Assembly: GCA_000231825.2 (NCBI GenBank)
Contig: JH720306.1
Location: 1-64,000, forward strand
DNA: 64,000 nt
Origin: Tetrahymena elliotti 4EA
Taxonomy: Eukaryota > Ciliophora > Oligohymenophorea > Hymenostomatida > Tetrahymenidae
Direction of reading: 5' to 3'
Positions 12,430 to 25,600 of this stretch are shown here, in pieces. The first letter of the stretch is position 1. Every line of letters starts with the position of its first letter. Made by a program: the position numbers and the translations under genes. The notes beneath the pieces are model-generated. The model saw only the letters and a program-made list of their open reading frames with translations. It had not been told where the DNA came from and ran no database searches.

Positions 12430-13990
12430 CATTGAAACAGTTTAAAAAATTATTTTAAATAAGTTTATAGACCCTACTCTTATGTAATTAAATGCTATCC
12501 TTCTTATTAAGGAGTGTTTTGAATTTTTAGTAATAGAATTTATTAATATGATAGAAATAAAATTTCTACCTATCATGAATGAAATTGCTCATTTTAATAA
12601 ATTGATAAAAATACAAACAGAGGTAAAAAGTACTTTAAATAGGAAGGTTAGTAATAAGATACTAGTTTAAAATAAATAGGAAATAACTTTTTACGGTTAG
12701 TTTTAGTATGTATATGTACTTGGACTCTATGGTTTCCTGATACTAATTTTTAAAATACTTATTAAATGTTAGTGAAAGAAAATATTGTGTTCCCTTCTAA
12801 TACTTATTTTAGACTTGAGTATATAAGTCAGAAATAGAATAAAATTTTGGAAAAAAAATTAATTAAAAATAATCTGAAAGATATTTATTTTAGTACTATA
12901 TTAGAAGAAAATACAGAAATGACTTAAATATAATTTGTGGAGGATACAAATTAAATTGATGTTTTTTAATTTTAAGAAGCAAGGTTTGAAGAAAACTCAA
13001 TAATAATGAAAAAATAAGAATAAGAGCAAGAAGATATAAATAAGGCTTGCAAGAAATTGAACCTGAATTATGAGAATGTTAAAGAATATATTGACTACTT
13101 AGCTAGCATCAACATACAGAAATAATAGGATAAGTTCATTTGGTTTAGTGATAAAAGCAAAATTTTTAAATAAATATATGACAATTAAAATAATTGAGAC
13201 TTAATCTTACAAGAATGATGACAACAAAACACTTGAATATGAATTTCTTAAAAAATGTTAAGGTAGTAAATATATTATTAATATAATACAAACAATTGAT
13301 GTAAAGTTAAGTAGACCTTTGCTTTTTATTTTTACATCTTTGCCAAGGTGAGTTAACTGATTTAATATAAAAATAAATATCAAAAAAGTAAAGAATATCT
13401 ATCATTATTTAATTGCTGATTGGGTTAGAAGAACTTAAATAAATGAAAATAATTCATGTAGACTTAAAGTAATCAAATATTCTTTACAACTATGAAAATG
13501 GAAATTACCAAATTAAAATTGCTGACTTTGGTTAAGCAAAATAGTTTAAGGTAAAGATATAACCGATTTTCTTACAAGAACAGGTACATTAAAATACACA
13601 AGCTAAGAAATATTGTTAGAAAGAGACTGAATTAATTAAATCAGATGTTTACTCTTTAGGGTCTTTATTGAACTTATTTTTGGTAGATTATTTGATTATA
13701 ATGAGGATGTTAGATTTTTTAAAAAAGGTATTTTTGATATTTTAAATTAAAGACCTCAAGCAAAAAATAGAAAATTTGATAAATTTGATGATTTTCTTAT
13801 TGAAAAATAGTAAAAAATATGATTTAGTAAAACTAATTTTAAAGAATGTCATCTAGTGAATTACTCTCCTTAATTTTCTAAGAATTTTCAATAAATTCCG
13901 ATAAAAATTAGATAATAGACTATGATAAGTGTTTACAAGAAGTTATAAATAAATTCTGAATCATTATCATACAGCATCAATAGTTGTTTG
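12430..13990 (+). pseudogene. Decayed protein kinase (eukaryotic kinase fold)
   Basis: Kinase hallmarks appear in order but in different frames. About 12860-13190 holds a helical leader. About 13130-13370 holds a glycine-loop remnant (SSFGLVIKAK) and the ATP-lysine strand (MTIKII). About 13444-13545 holds the catalytic loop HVDLKQSNIL (Arg of HRD replaced by Val) and IKIADFGQAK. The activation segment (TGTLKYTSQEIL) needs a +1 shift, then an in-frame TGA interrupts. SDVYSLG is back in the earlier frame, and LIFGRLFDY with the tail to about 13960 is shifted again. No GT..AG intron repairs all the breaks, so decay is more likely than splicing. Upstream 12430-12790 has one open frame of unclear relation. 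An alternative is assembly error. Confidence 0.7.
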
Positions 13991-15284
13991 GAGGTAAGAA
14001 TAAATCTAAATTATATTCACTATTCAATTTTAAATATTTTTTAAAAAAAATAGATTGAGACTTTAAATGCTTGCAATGATCTCAATTCCATCCATATGAC
14101 AGATAGATAATTTATTTCACTATTAATAATTTTTTGCATTCATAAATATTGTATGTATTTATAAATTTACTTTTTATGATTTAAGGCAGAAATATTATGA
14201 AAATGTTTAATCAGCAAAATTTATAACATGTTAACAATTATTTACTTAATTATGAACAGAATAAAAATTATTTTAATCTTTATTGATTATTTGATCTAAA
14301 AAAATATTGAATTAAATTATTAGTTTTTAAGTTTGTAAAGAATGTATTGAAGGAAGATATTAGTGAAATGTCTTTTTAATCCATTATTTTTTAAAAAGTT
14401 ATTCAAAAAACATTTTTATCAAAAATAGTAAATTAAAAAGTTAATTAAGAAGAACAAATTGTAATTAATGAATTAGATTTTTTGTTTTTATTGACTATTT
14501 CGAAAGATTTAAGAACAAAATAAATGAGTTGAAGATAATGTATAATGATTATTAATTTTAATGAACTGTGTTTAAAAATTAAATTAATTAAATTTAATTA
14601 CTCTACAAATTTAAAAAAAAACAAAAATATTATTCATCCATTACCAATAAATTTTTAAAAATCTTCTAATTTTGAAAAAGAATAAGGAAATACCAAGTTA
14701 CATCATTCAAAATTACACTTCTCACTCTAATATGATTTTTAGTTGCTTAACATAATTTATAAAATCTCTTTTTTTCTTTCTTATGAAAAAGATTCTATTT
14801 TAATTTAAGTTCAAAAAAGTAATTATTTTTTTGCAATTTTTTTTACAATATTTTACTAAAAAGACTAGATCCAATAAATAATTAATTTAAATTAAAATAT
14901 TTTTTAATGATTATTGCTTTAAAAAATGTTTATAAAAAATATAAAATTGAGTTTTTCATCTCCAAATCTAATCAAATTCAACAAATTGAAAAAGAAAAAC
15001 AGTTTAAAAGGACATTTAAAATATCAATATTTATTAAGCTGTTTTTTAAATATAGCAAGGATGTATTTTATTGTATTTGTAAATAATAAATTTATTTCCA
15101 TATTAATAAATTTTTATATAAAAACTATGTATTTTTTTGTTAGATTTCTTTTAATTTTTTTATTTATTTGAAAATACTTATTTTCAAAAAAAAGAGCAGA
15201 AACTTTTGAATTACAATTTCATGTTTTTGTCTTTAATTAAAACATTTAATTTAATGAAAGACTGATTAATAGGATGTCTATTTT
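13991..15284. other. AT-rich non-coding stretch
   Basis: One 81-codon ATG frame (14926..15171) consists almost entirely of Ile/Phe/Leu/Lys/Asn codons and looks like composition-driven chance. Nothing else is supported. Confidence 0.5.
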
Positions 15285-16232
15285 TCATTATTAAGTCTTT
15301 AATGGCTTTTCTATGTATTCTTGTTTAATTTTTTTGATTTTTTATCCGTTTAAGTTGAGTTAAATGTTTTAAATAAAATTAACATTTTATTCTTTCGTTT
15401 AATTGATTTACTTTTCTTATTCTTAATTATCTATTCTGTAATCTAAAATGTTTGAAGTTTATTCTTCCATTTGCTCATTTAATTTAGAAATTTCGAAGTT
15501 TTAAGGTTGTTTCATCTTTCCAAGATAGCTTTGAAAATATGACTTTTACATAAATTCCATTACTTTTGTCTTATTTTTGTAGATTATTGGATTGATTTTC
15601 TTCAATTCACATTTCCTGATAATATTTTAGATTGTGGATACAGACCACCCAGTTTGTTCAGATAAATAGTATATAATTTAGCTTTTGTTACGTTTGATAG
15701 GATCATAGGAATTCAGGAACTGTTAATAAATTGTGTTTTGAATCATCTCTTTTTTGAATATAATTTCTTTTCTTATTTTCATTTTTTATTAAATTTGTCC
15801 ATTTTCTCCCCCATCTTCTTCTTCCTGCTCATCTTGGTCATTTTTATCTCTGATTAAAATAACTTGTGTCTAGGGTTATTCTTAAGGTTTACTTTAAGTA
15901 TAATCTTATTCATCATTTTATAACTCACCCAAAAGACAATTATCATTTAATTTATCTAAATTATTTTCAATATTAATAAACTATTATAAATTAAATAAAA
16001 ATTAATTACTTTTATTAGCTCTGCCTGGATGTTAAAGTTTAGTAATCATTAGATCTGTTATTGAGTAAATATCCTTAATTATTTATTTCTTAAATGTTTC
16101 AATGAAGCACATCTAGCTTTAACAATTTTAATCAACTTTGTTGTCTTGCAATTACTAAATATACTCTATCACATTATAGTTTATAGAATTCTAAGTCATT
16201 CTTAAGCAATTAATGATTTCTTAATTTTCCAT
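15285..16232 (-). CDS. Hypothetical protein with helix-turn-helix-like segment
   Basis: 297 residues from two exons, complement(15285..15955, 16010..16232). The intron ends TTTAG and the phases agree. An acidic linker with repeated Glu lies near the middle. It is followed by a segment of about 50 residues containing YYLSEQTGWSVSTIQNII, which looks like a helix-turn-helix (helix, G-W-S turn, recognition helix), preceded by a basic stretch. The C-terminus is Q/N/K-rich and probably coiled. Role unknown; a DNA-binding function is inference only. It ends at a genuine TGA at 15285-15287. Confidence 0.7.
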
Positions 16233-18234
16233 TTTTATTTATTTATTTATTAAAAGAAATTTTATTTTTCTAAAAATAATTTATTATATCTTTTTTTTGA
16301 GTCTTCCTCAAAATCAAAAATTAAAATTTTTATTTAAAAAAATAATTCTAAAAAATTTCTCAAACTAAAAAATTGTAGTTGATTTCAAAAAAAAATAATT
16401 GGATAATTCATTTGAATGCTTTGTTAAATTCAATAAAAAATAAAAGTGTTTGTTAATTAATAAATAGGGCTTAGTGGTATTTATCAATTAATAGGGATTG
16501 ATTGACATAAAAAGTAAGCGAAATTTTAAATATTACAAAAATGTTTACATTAATTCAAGATTTTGAACATACAAATAAAATAATTAATTATTATTTTTCA
16601 TTAGAAATCTGTTCACTATTTATAATGGATGCTAATTTTATTATTGATCTTATTATTAATTAAGAGAAACCTAATTATCAGATTTTAATTCAATACAAAA
16701 TTTTTAAAACTCTTATTTTTTATTCAAAACCAATACAAACAAGCTATATATAAAACCAAATTCGTAAGTAAATTAGTTAAGTCAAATACAAGAAAATAAT
16801 ATATTATTTTTTAAATGTAAATAAAATGAAATCAATCATTTTTTTACAAATTTACAATTTTGAATGAATTTTTTGTGTTATTTATTGAAAGAATTATTAA
16901 TTTTAGGATTGATCAGAAAAATTATTTTTTAAAATGAAATTTAGATTCAAAATAAATGAACAAACAAATTTATGGCAAGATAAAAAGTAAATTGAAGGAA
17001 ATCAAATAAATTATTAAGTATTTTATTTTTTAACTTTTTTGATTTTTTTATAAAATATATTAAAGTTGTTCATTTATTTTGTTTATTTTGGGAATTTATT
17101 TGTATGTATTATTTGAATTAATAAAATGTGAATGCAAACAAAAAAATTAGCATATCCTCCTCCTTCTCTTGTTTAATATATAAGATTTAAAATGTATGTT
17201 TGTAATTGCCTGGATTGTCTTTTTACAAAAAATCTTTTATTCAAATCAGAGTTATAAAAAAGTATTTGTAAATTTGCATAAAAAATAGAATAGAAAGTAA
17301 TTGCAAAATTAAGATTTTTGTTGAAAATAAATAAAAATAATAAATTTTTTGTTGAAAAAAGCAGCCTTGAAAAATTTTAAATGTTAAGATAGAAAAGATA
17401 TTTCAGAAAAATCGTTTTTTTTTTGCTTGTTTGACAATTTCTAAATTATTTAAAATCTGCATAATTTTTGAAATTAGTGATATCTTTATATCTATCTACA
17501 TTAGCGATTAATTGAATTTGCAATCCAAATTAAATTGCATGATTGCCTTTTTATCTTAAAAAATTGCTTGAAAATATATTTTGCGAACTAGCCATTTAAT
17601 TTTTGAATTCTTGCTTGCTTGCTTGCTTTTTTGTTAACTTATTTGTTTGCTTAATATCTTGCTTTGTGTAAATCGGATTTGCTACTTCCCTAATTTGATA
17701 ACATATTGTTTTTTTGTTATAGGATGAATGCAAGGATTATTGACAGATATTTGTTTTTATTTATTTAGATTTGACTAATTAATTAAATTGCTTGCTTGTG
17801 AGTGAGTGAATGAATGAATGAGCGACTAATCAAAAAATCAATCAATCTATCTATTGGAAGGAGGAGTTTGCTTGTATAATTTATTTAATTAATTAATTAA
17901 TATATATAAATAGATTTGAATCTCATTAGATTGGCTGCTGCTGCTAAGCTTTTTGCTAAAACTAAAAAGGGAAACTATGAATTATAAAAGGTGAGATGAT
18001 AAGTGAGTGAGGTAAGTGCAGTTTAAAAGATTATGAATTTAAAAAGGATTAGTTAGTTTAAATAAAGTATATGAAGATAAATAATTCTATATAAACATGT
18101 TAAAGCTAGTAATTATTATCGACTTATATACCTATTATGGTCTTTATTAATAGTAACCTAATATGAATTAATATAGCCCTTATGCGACCATAAACTTAAT
18201 TTTTTTATATTTTTTACAATAATTATTAGATTTC
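16233..18234. other. Long AT-rich intergenic region
   Basis: No supported gene. It holds short tetranucleotide arrays, CTTG repeats at 17610-17628 and GAGT/GAAT repeats near 17799-17823. It lies between two genes that are both transcribed leftward, so part of it is the 5' flank of the gene starting at 16232. Confidence 0.55.
17610..17628. repeat. CTTG tetranucleotide array
   Basis: About four to five tandem CTTG units, visible directly. Confidence 0.8.
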
Positions 18235-18702
18235 TCATTTGTTCTTTCTGACGACACCACAAACGACACCGTGTCTACCACTGGTCTTGGTGTGTTGACC
18301 TCTAACCTTGAGACCCCAGAAATGTCTAAGACCTCTGTGGGACTTAATTTTCTTGAGTCTTTCAAGATCTTCTCTCATCTTGGTATCTAAGGTGTTAGAA
18401 GCCATTTGGTAGTTTTTACCATCCTTGAAATCGTTAATTCTGTTGAGCAACCAAACGGGAATCTTGAAAGATTCGGGATCAGCGATAAGTTCGGTAATCT
18501 TGTTGCATTATTCTTCGGTTAACAAACCAGCTCTGGCCTTGGGATCGATTTTCAAGACTCTGCAGATGATGTAAGCGAATCTTCTGCCGATACCTCTAAT
18601 ACCGGTTAAGGCAATAGGAGTAATTCTTTTACCATCGATGTTGGTGTTGAGGATACGATGGATGTACTTGAAGTCAGATTCTTTTTCAATAACGAAGGAC
18701 AT
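18235..18702 (-). CDS. RPS18: 40S ribosomal protein S18 (uS13)
   Basis: 155 residues in a single exon from ATG 18700-18702 to TGA 18235-18237, the usual size of eukaryotic S18. It is the small-subunit head protein that contacts the large subunit and tRNA. Family signatures are clear: [12 protein letters not shown] (the helix-two-turn-helix core of uS13), [32 protein letters not shown] and a basic C-terminus ending in VVRKNK. The codon at 18508-18510 is TAA, where glutamine is expected (TEEQCNKIT), which proves the reassigned code. Its codons are richer in G/C than those of neighbouring genes, as expected for high expression. No intron is visible inside the coding region. Confidence 0.97.
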
Positions 18703-19943
18703 TTTATCTTTTCTTTTCTTTTTACTTTTTGTTTGTCTTTTAATATTTATTTTAATTCTTAATTTTATCTTCCTCTTAAAATTTCCTTTCTATTTGTTTT
18801 GCTTCTTTTTTGTCTTATTTATCAAAGACTATTTTCTTTGGCTCTATCTATCTTCAATATTTTTTTATCTTCTTTTTCTTCTTTCCAGCCTATTTATCTT
18901 AATTTCGCACTTCTTCATTCTTCCATATTAATTTGGACCATTCTCCATATAATGCATCCAATCCATTATATCTAATCAATCACTCTTCATTACTATCTCC
19001 ATCAAAGAATTTCATCATCGTAATTCATCATCTAATTTCTCTTTTTCTTAAAATTATTTTCTCCCTTTCTCATTCATTTCTCTCCTTATCATTACAATGA
19101 ATATCATTTTAAATTTTATTCAGTTTGCCTTTACTTTAATTCACATATATATTGTCAATTCCTTTATTATTTCAATATATCAGTTACTCTTACAAGCAAT
19201 ATTCAACCAATAACATTATAAACTTTAATACATTTTAATCCCAAAAATATTTTATTTGATTTTACATTCAATTAACACATAAATCTACTCCAAAAAAAAT
19301 CTAACAATAACAAACCTTCTTTTATTATAAAAAGCATTAAAAAATAATATCAAAAGATTTGTCATCATATTGTAATTCAAACTAAAATAAAAAATTAATC
19401 AAAACTTCTTTCACCAAAATCCTGATGAAAAATGCCACTTTGATAAAATAAATGTAGGAATATTAATCTAATTGGTTTAAATAAAAATAAAACAATTTCC
19501 AAAATATTTTAGATTAAAAGTTTTTAAATTATTCTAAAATAGGCTTTTTTTAAAAAATAATTCTTTATTTCCTATTGTTGAGTCTTATAATTAAATAATT
19601 AATGAATTATAATTAAATCAATATCCAATTTATTTCTAATTAAATTAAGTTCTACCTAAATTTTTTCAGTATAAAGTAAAGAATTCTATGAATTTTTCTT
19701 AATATTTAAAAAAAATTCATGTTTGTACAAGATTGGATAGATTTCTAAATACAAGAGAATTTTATTTATTTATTTAAAAGACATTCATTTTTTATAAATA
19801 AAATGTTTATTTTCAATTTGTATCTAAAAATATACTTATCACAATTTAAATGGAATAGTTTGCTGATATTTGTATTTTTCACATTTTAAACTAGGAAATA
19901 AGCTAATAATCACATTCTTTGTTTAAAAATAGTCTAAATTATT

Positions 19944-20528
19944 TCATGAATAAAAAGGAATATAAAATAGATATTATTTTAGATAATAATATATGATCTT
20001 TATGAAAAAATATGAGAATTTAAATAATTTTAAATTTTCTTCAAAAACTATTGGCATAAATATTTTTATTAATTCATAAAATTTATTTCGATAAAGAATT
20101 TTTTTAATTTAAATTGAAAATGGAAGATTTTTTTAACTATATTATTCATTACTTGTGATAAAATAATTAAATATAATTTAATTTACATAGAGCTTAAGAA
20201 ATAAAATTTTTATTTAAACGCTAATAATTGATCCTCTGATTTAAATTAATAACATTTTTTTAAAATGTTCATAGAAAATGCTAGTCTTAAATTCAAATTC
20301 AATAAATTAAAAATTATATTTTATATTTTAAAGTTTTCTTATTATTTCTAATATTAACAATAAAATATAAAGAGTTTTCATAAAAAACTCTATTAAATAA
20401 TTTGAAATATTTTCTTTGAAAAATATTATTGTTTTTATTGGTGAAGCTTGTAAGTAATTTTCTTCAATATTTATTTTACTTTTAAAAATTAAAAATTTTT
20501 CACTTTGAATTTGAATCTGAGCATACAA
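19944..20528 (-). CDS. Weak open frame, possibly not a gene
   Basis: 195 codons without TGA, read under the ciliate code, but without a good ATG near the 5' end; the first ATG lies well inside and an in-frame TGA lies just upstream. Composition is dominated by Ile, Phe, Leu, Tyr, Lys and Asn, as expected for translated AT-rich non-coding DNA. Chance open frames of this length are not rare when only TGA stops translation. It could also be a relic or an exon of an unrecognised gene. Confidence 0.15.
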
Positions 20529-21760
20529 TTCTAAATATTTTTTTATTTCAATTGTAAAAGTTAAGTAATGTACTTATCAATTAAGCCATCAGTTTTTTGA
20601 GTAAATTTTAATATTTTTAATAATTTCTATAATTTTACTCACATAGTTTTTGAAGTGTTTATTCTTTAAGATTTAGATTTTTCAATATTCTTTTAAGTGT
20701 TAAAAAGTTTGAAAATGAGTTGAGATTTTAATAATACACTCAAATTACTTTTGAATAATTGCAGCTTAAATGTTATTTTGATAAATTTGGTTGGAATTTT
20801 TTTAGGTGAGAATAATTTTAAAAAAACTCTATTTTTACTAATTAAAACTCATTTAAAGAAAACAATTTTTTTTGAAATGATTCATTTTGATTAGATAATT
20901 TAAAGTTTTGCTTTACTCATTTAGATTGGTATGTATAGATGGATACAATAATAGTAAAATTAGGATTATTTTAATATCAGGTTTTTATGAATCCTGTTAA
21001 TTAAATTTTGAATTGGTAGTTTTAAATAAAGTATCTATACATTTTAAGAATATTTTCATTTTTAATTTTGTAACTCTATTTGTCTGTTTTTTTAGATAGA
21101 TGAAGCATTTAAAAAGAATGAACTTACTCTAAAAGCTTTTAATCTTTGAAATTTAATGAAATGAGCATTTTGTGTTGTTTTTGAAATTATTAATTTGGGT
21201 TAATATTTTAAAGAAAAAATTTATATTATTAATATTTTGATTTTTTGGATGTTCATCAGTAAGATATTATAAATATGCATGTAAATGCTTTTAAAAGATA
21301 AATTGAAAATATTTTGAAAGATTAAATGCAACATAAAATTACTTTTCTGGGATTTTTGACATTTTTTGAGTTATTAATTAATTATTTAAATAGATTTTGT
21401 TATTTGTGAATTTTAGAAATGAGAAATAAAATGTATGGAAGAAATATCCTTTTATTTTTTCTGATGATGTGCAAAAATTTAACTTGAATTATGAATATTT
21501 GAATTAATATTTTTTGATAATTAATTGCTTAATTATTAGTAAATTTATAAAGGTTTCATTCTTTAAATATTTTTCCACTTTTGCTTTTTAAAAAATTATT
21601 TTGGGAAATAGAAATTGATTATAATTTATTCTTCTAATGGAATGAAATAAAAAAATAAATTATTATAATAATATTTTAGTGACGCAATTTAGTATGCAAA
21701 ATTTCTATTTAATTAGTTATGATACAAGTTTTGATTAACTTATTTATTTGTTTATTTTTT

Positions 21761-21790
21761 GTTTGTATGTTTGTATGTATGTATGTATGG
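21761..21790. repeat. GTAT microsatellite
   Basis: Tandem TTTGTATG and GTAT units, visible directly. Confidence 0.8.
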
Positions 21791-22080
21791 ATTGCTTATT
21801 TTAAACTTTCCACCAAAAAAAGTAGTAGAAAGTTTTTAATGCAATAGAAATTTTAAATTTTTGATTATTAATTAATAGCTGTTAGAATCTTTTTTTGAAT
21901 AATCAAATTTTTAATATCTCCAAGTGATTTTTAGAAATTTGAAATGTGTTCAAAAATTATTGATAATAATAAAATTTTTTCTCTGTTTTAGTTTGTGAAA
22001 GATATAATCGATTGATATAAAATATCTAGGATAGATACACTGTAGAAGGAAAAGCATCAGAGATTAAGCTGCTTAAATAG

Positions 22081-22140
22081 CTTAAAGTTTGGAATATTAT
22101 GTATGTGATTACATACTTTGCTATTTTTTTAAACTTTAAG
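22081..22140. other. Inverted repeat with nested hairpin
   Basis: CTTAAAGTTT at 22081-22090 is matched perfectly by AAACTTTAAG at 22131-22140. Between them GTATGT and ACATAC (22101-22106, 22111-22116) form a second stem with a 4-base loop. It lies about 530 bases upstream of the Myb gene start. Function unknown. Confidence 0.5.
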
Positions 22141-22670
22141 AGAATTGATAGTGTGTTGATGAGTTTGAAAAAAGACTTAAATCACTTTAGAATTACATAG
22201 AATTAAATTATTTACATCATTTTAAATGAAAAAGAGTAATTTTTTATTTCCCAAAGTAAATGTTTATTTTTGTAAATGAAAAAAGAAGACTAGAGTGAAT
22301 GATTTGATTGATTGAGGCATTAATTATTTGGAATAATAAAATCATGATTTATAAAAAAAGTTGAAAACTTAAGATACTAATCGTTGAAAGAAAAGGTGAT
22401 AATAATAATAAGAATAAAAAAATCAAATTTTGGTTTATAATTATCAATCAAAAAATAATATAAAAAGAATCAATTAAATAAATAAATAAAAAAGAAAAAA
22501 ATCAGAATAAGATAATTAATTATAAAATCATCATATCAATTATACAAACAAACAAATATTCATTCATATTCACAAATATTTACTCCAAAAAAAAGAGTTA
22601 CAAAGGCATCTTCATAAGTGAATATTTGATCATAAACATCAAGCAGGTCTGATAAAAAGCTCATATTGAG

Positions 22671-25600
22671 ATGGCAAGTAGAATCAAAGATACCATAGGT
22701 ATTTCATTGAAAGAAAAGGGACGCAAGAGGTTGATAAAGCCACTAGTTAAAAGTACTTCTACATTCTTTTTTTTTCTTCAAACAAGCAAGCTTGATTATT
22801 CTCATCAAATCCTGTTTCATAATCAACAAGGTTCAGAAGCTCTGGAAGATAAGGGAGATTCATTCAAGTGTAAGAAGAGTAAAAGTATTTTTTTAAGACT
22901 TTCATTTATTAATAAATGAAACTTAATATATAAAGGACCTTGGAGTGAAGAAGAAGATTTATTAGTTATAAAGCTAGTCAAGGAGCATGGACCATAAAAG
23001 TGGACATTTATAGCTACTCATCTTGAAGGCAGAATAGGAAAATAGTGTCGCGAAAGGTAAATACAATTCATAATTTCAAAGAAATTTTATTGTATACTGC
23101 TGCTGCCTTCAAGAAGCAAGCAAGCAAGCATACAAGAAGAAGGAGAAAAAAGAAGTAGTAGTAGTAAATGGAAACAAAAGAAAAGAGTTGAAAGATTGGA
23201 AATATATAAAGATTTTGTTGATTAAAAACAATTTTTAAATGATTTTTAATAACCCAAGAAAGAAATTAAGAACTGAGAGAAATAAAAAAAAAAGATAGGA
23301 TAGGAATTAAAAGCACATTAAAAAATCTATGTATATTTGAAATTTGTTAATTTCTTTCTTCTTTTGAATTTAAAGAAAGTTATTAGAATGTTAAAAAACA
23401 AACAAATAAAAAAACAAATTCAAAAAATATTATTTATTATCATGCACATTAATATTTTTACATACTCTAATTAATCAGCCAAATTATCTATTTTTATAAT
23501 AAACAAACACTCTTGACTCAAGCAGCCTCATTTTTAAATAGCCAAAAATATTCTTATTTAGATTAGCGCCCAATAAAATGCTAATTAAATCCAGTTAATT
23601 TTCAATATAAGTCTCCTAATAATTTAATTTGGTTAGAAATATTTCAAATATTTCTTACTTACTAACAACTTATATTTGAGTTTATTTTACAAGTCAAATA
23701 AAAACTTTTGATTAGAAATATTTGCTTCATGGGTGTTATAATTTTTTGAAATCTCTACTGAACCAAGAGACAATCATTTTGAATAAATCAACCAATATGG
23801 TAGCAAGCAAGATAAATTGAAAGATAGAGAGATAAAAAGAACTAATGAGAGTGAGAGAAGAAAGAATATCTTAAAAAAGATTTGAATTTTTTATCTCAAA
23901 TGTTTAATTTTAATAATTTGAAAACGAATTTAGATTTAATTAAATCCACAAATTTATTCAAAAATATGTTCGTTACATTAGTATTTGAAATACTTCTGCC
24001 CCAAGCAAAATCAAATTATTTACAATGGATCAATTAATCAAATTAATTACTTATTTTTGAATTTATAAGTTCTATCTTTTTTCAAAATTATAAAATTTGC
24101 TCTAATCAAAAAAAACAAACAAATCTCTCACTCACTCACTCATTCATTCATTCATTCTCTTTTTTAATTTCTTTTAAATTATCATTGATATTCCTAGCCT
24201 TAACTTTTTCACTTAAATATTTCCCCATATTCATTACTCTCATTGAATTTTTAATTACTTCAAAATCTTTGCTTTTATAATATCTTGCATTTTTATATCC
24301 AGCAACTCTTCGTTTTCAATCAATCAAACAAAGAAACAAACAAATTATATTTCCCCATAATCAATTTTTTTATCTCATTTTAAATTTACTTAAATTTAAA
24401 ATTGCTGTTATAAAATAGTGAAATTATAAATAAATTCTCAAATATAACTGCTCTTTTTATCCACAACGTCTGCTTAACACATTAAAATATTAAATGAAAA
24501 ATATTTTAAATAATTGAAAATAACTAAATAATTTTTGGTATTAATAATAGATGGCACAATCACTTGAATCCAAATATTAAGAAATGCTCTTGGAGTGAAG
24601 AGGAAGAGTGGGTTCTGTATCTGTTTCATAAAGGGATAGGAAATAAATGGGCTGAGATAGCTAAATACATTTTAGGACGTACTGATAATTCGATTAAGAA
24701 TCACTGGAATAGCGGAATGAAAAAGCGCTTGGATGACTATGGAAGAAAATTAGCAAATGTTAGAGAAATCTTTGCTGAAGTTGGTGAAAGCTACTTTGAT
24801 AGAGTATCTCTTCTAGGTGAAAAAAAGGCATTAGAAATCCTACTTTTAAATAAGCAATATGTCCCCAGTGACTGCGATGATGATATTGATGATGATGAAG
24901 AAGAAGATGAACAAAGCTAGGAAGAAAATTAAAATGTTGCTAATACTTCTACTAATTAAAGCAATAATAATACTAATACAACCCTCAACAATAACACTAT
25001 AAATAATAGTTTGAAGGAAGTAACTTTTAAAGAAGACACAGATAATTCTACAAAAACTAAAGAAAAGCAATCAGTTAGTAGCAAAACGCAAGTGAATCCA
25101 TTCAGTTGGACAAAAGCTGAAGAGGAATGCAGCGAAAAAAATTCTTCTACTGTAAAAAAAATTCAACCAATTCCTTAACTACTAAAACACTCTCAATCTT
25201 TATAACCAACTTAATCAACTGCTACTGCTGCCAATTCAAATAAAGAAAATTGTACATTTACTCCTAAAGCAAATTAAATTAACATGCTATAATAGTAATA
25301 AAATACCACTATAAGCAGCTATTCATCACTTCTCAAAGAAAATAAGAATGAAAATAACAAATCACGTGCTGAAAAAAAGAGTTTAAGATAATTAAGTCCT
25401 TCTCTCAAAGAAGATCCTAAGAAAAAATTAAAACTAGAAGAAGTAAGCCCTACTGAGTTAAAAACAGATAAAGCCAGAAAAAACCAGAGTTAAAAAGAAA
25501 ACATAAATTCACTAAATTCAAATTAAATTGAAAGCTAACAAACAAGTAAAGTAGATGCAACTAAACTTGATGGAAAGACTAGAGAATATGGTTAATCCAA

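Larger units (their letters stand above)
18703..22670. other. Nearly 4 kb without a confident gene
   Basis: Very AT-rich. The part just above 18702 is the RPS18 promoter and 5' leader and is T/C-rich on the plus strand. The rest holds one weak minus-strand frame (19944..20528), a GTAT array at 21761-21790 and two inverted repeats (21803-21835 and 22081-22140), all listed separately. The frame at 18638..18931 on the plus strand is antisense shadow and leader sequence. Confidence 0.5.

Noticed and set aside
14926..15171. 81-codon plus-strand frame
   Set aside because: Composition matches translated AT-rich non-coding DNA; no similarity, no nearby exon.
18638..18931. Plus-strand Phe/Leu-rich frame
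   Set aside because: Overlaps the start and leader of RPS18 on the opposite strand.
17799..24157. Similar GAGT/GAAT-type arrays at 17799 and 24126 as a matched inverted pair
   Set aside because: Unit order differs between them; ordinary microsatellites are a sufficient explanation.
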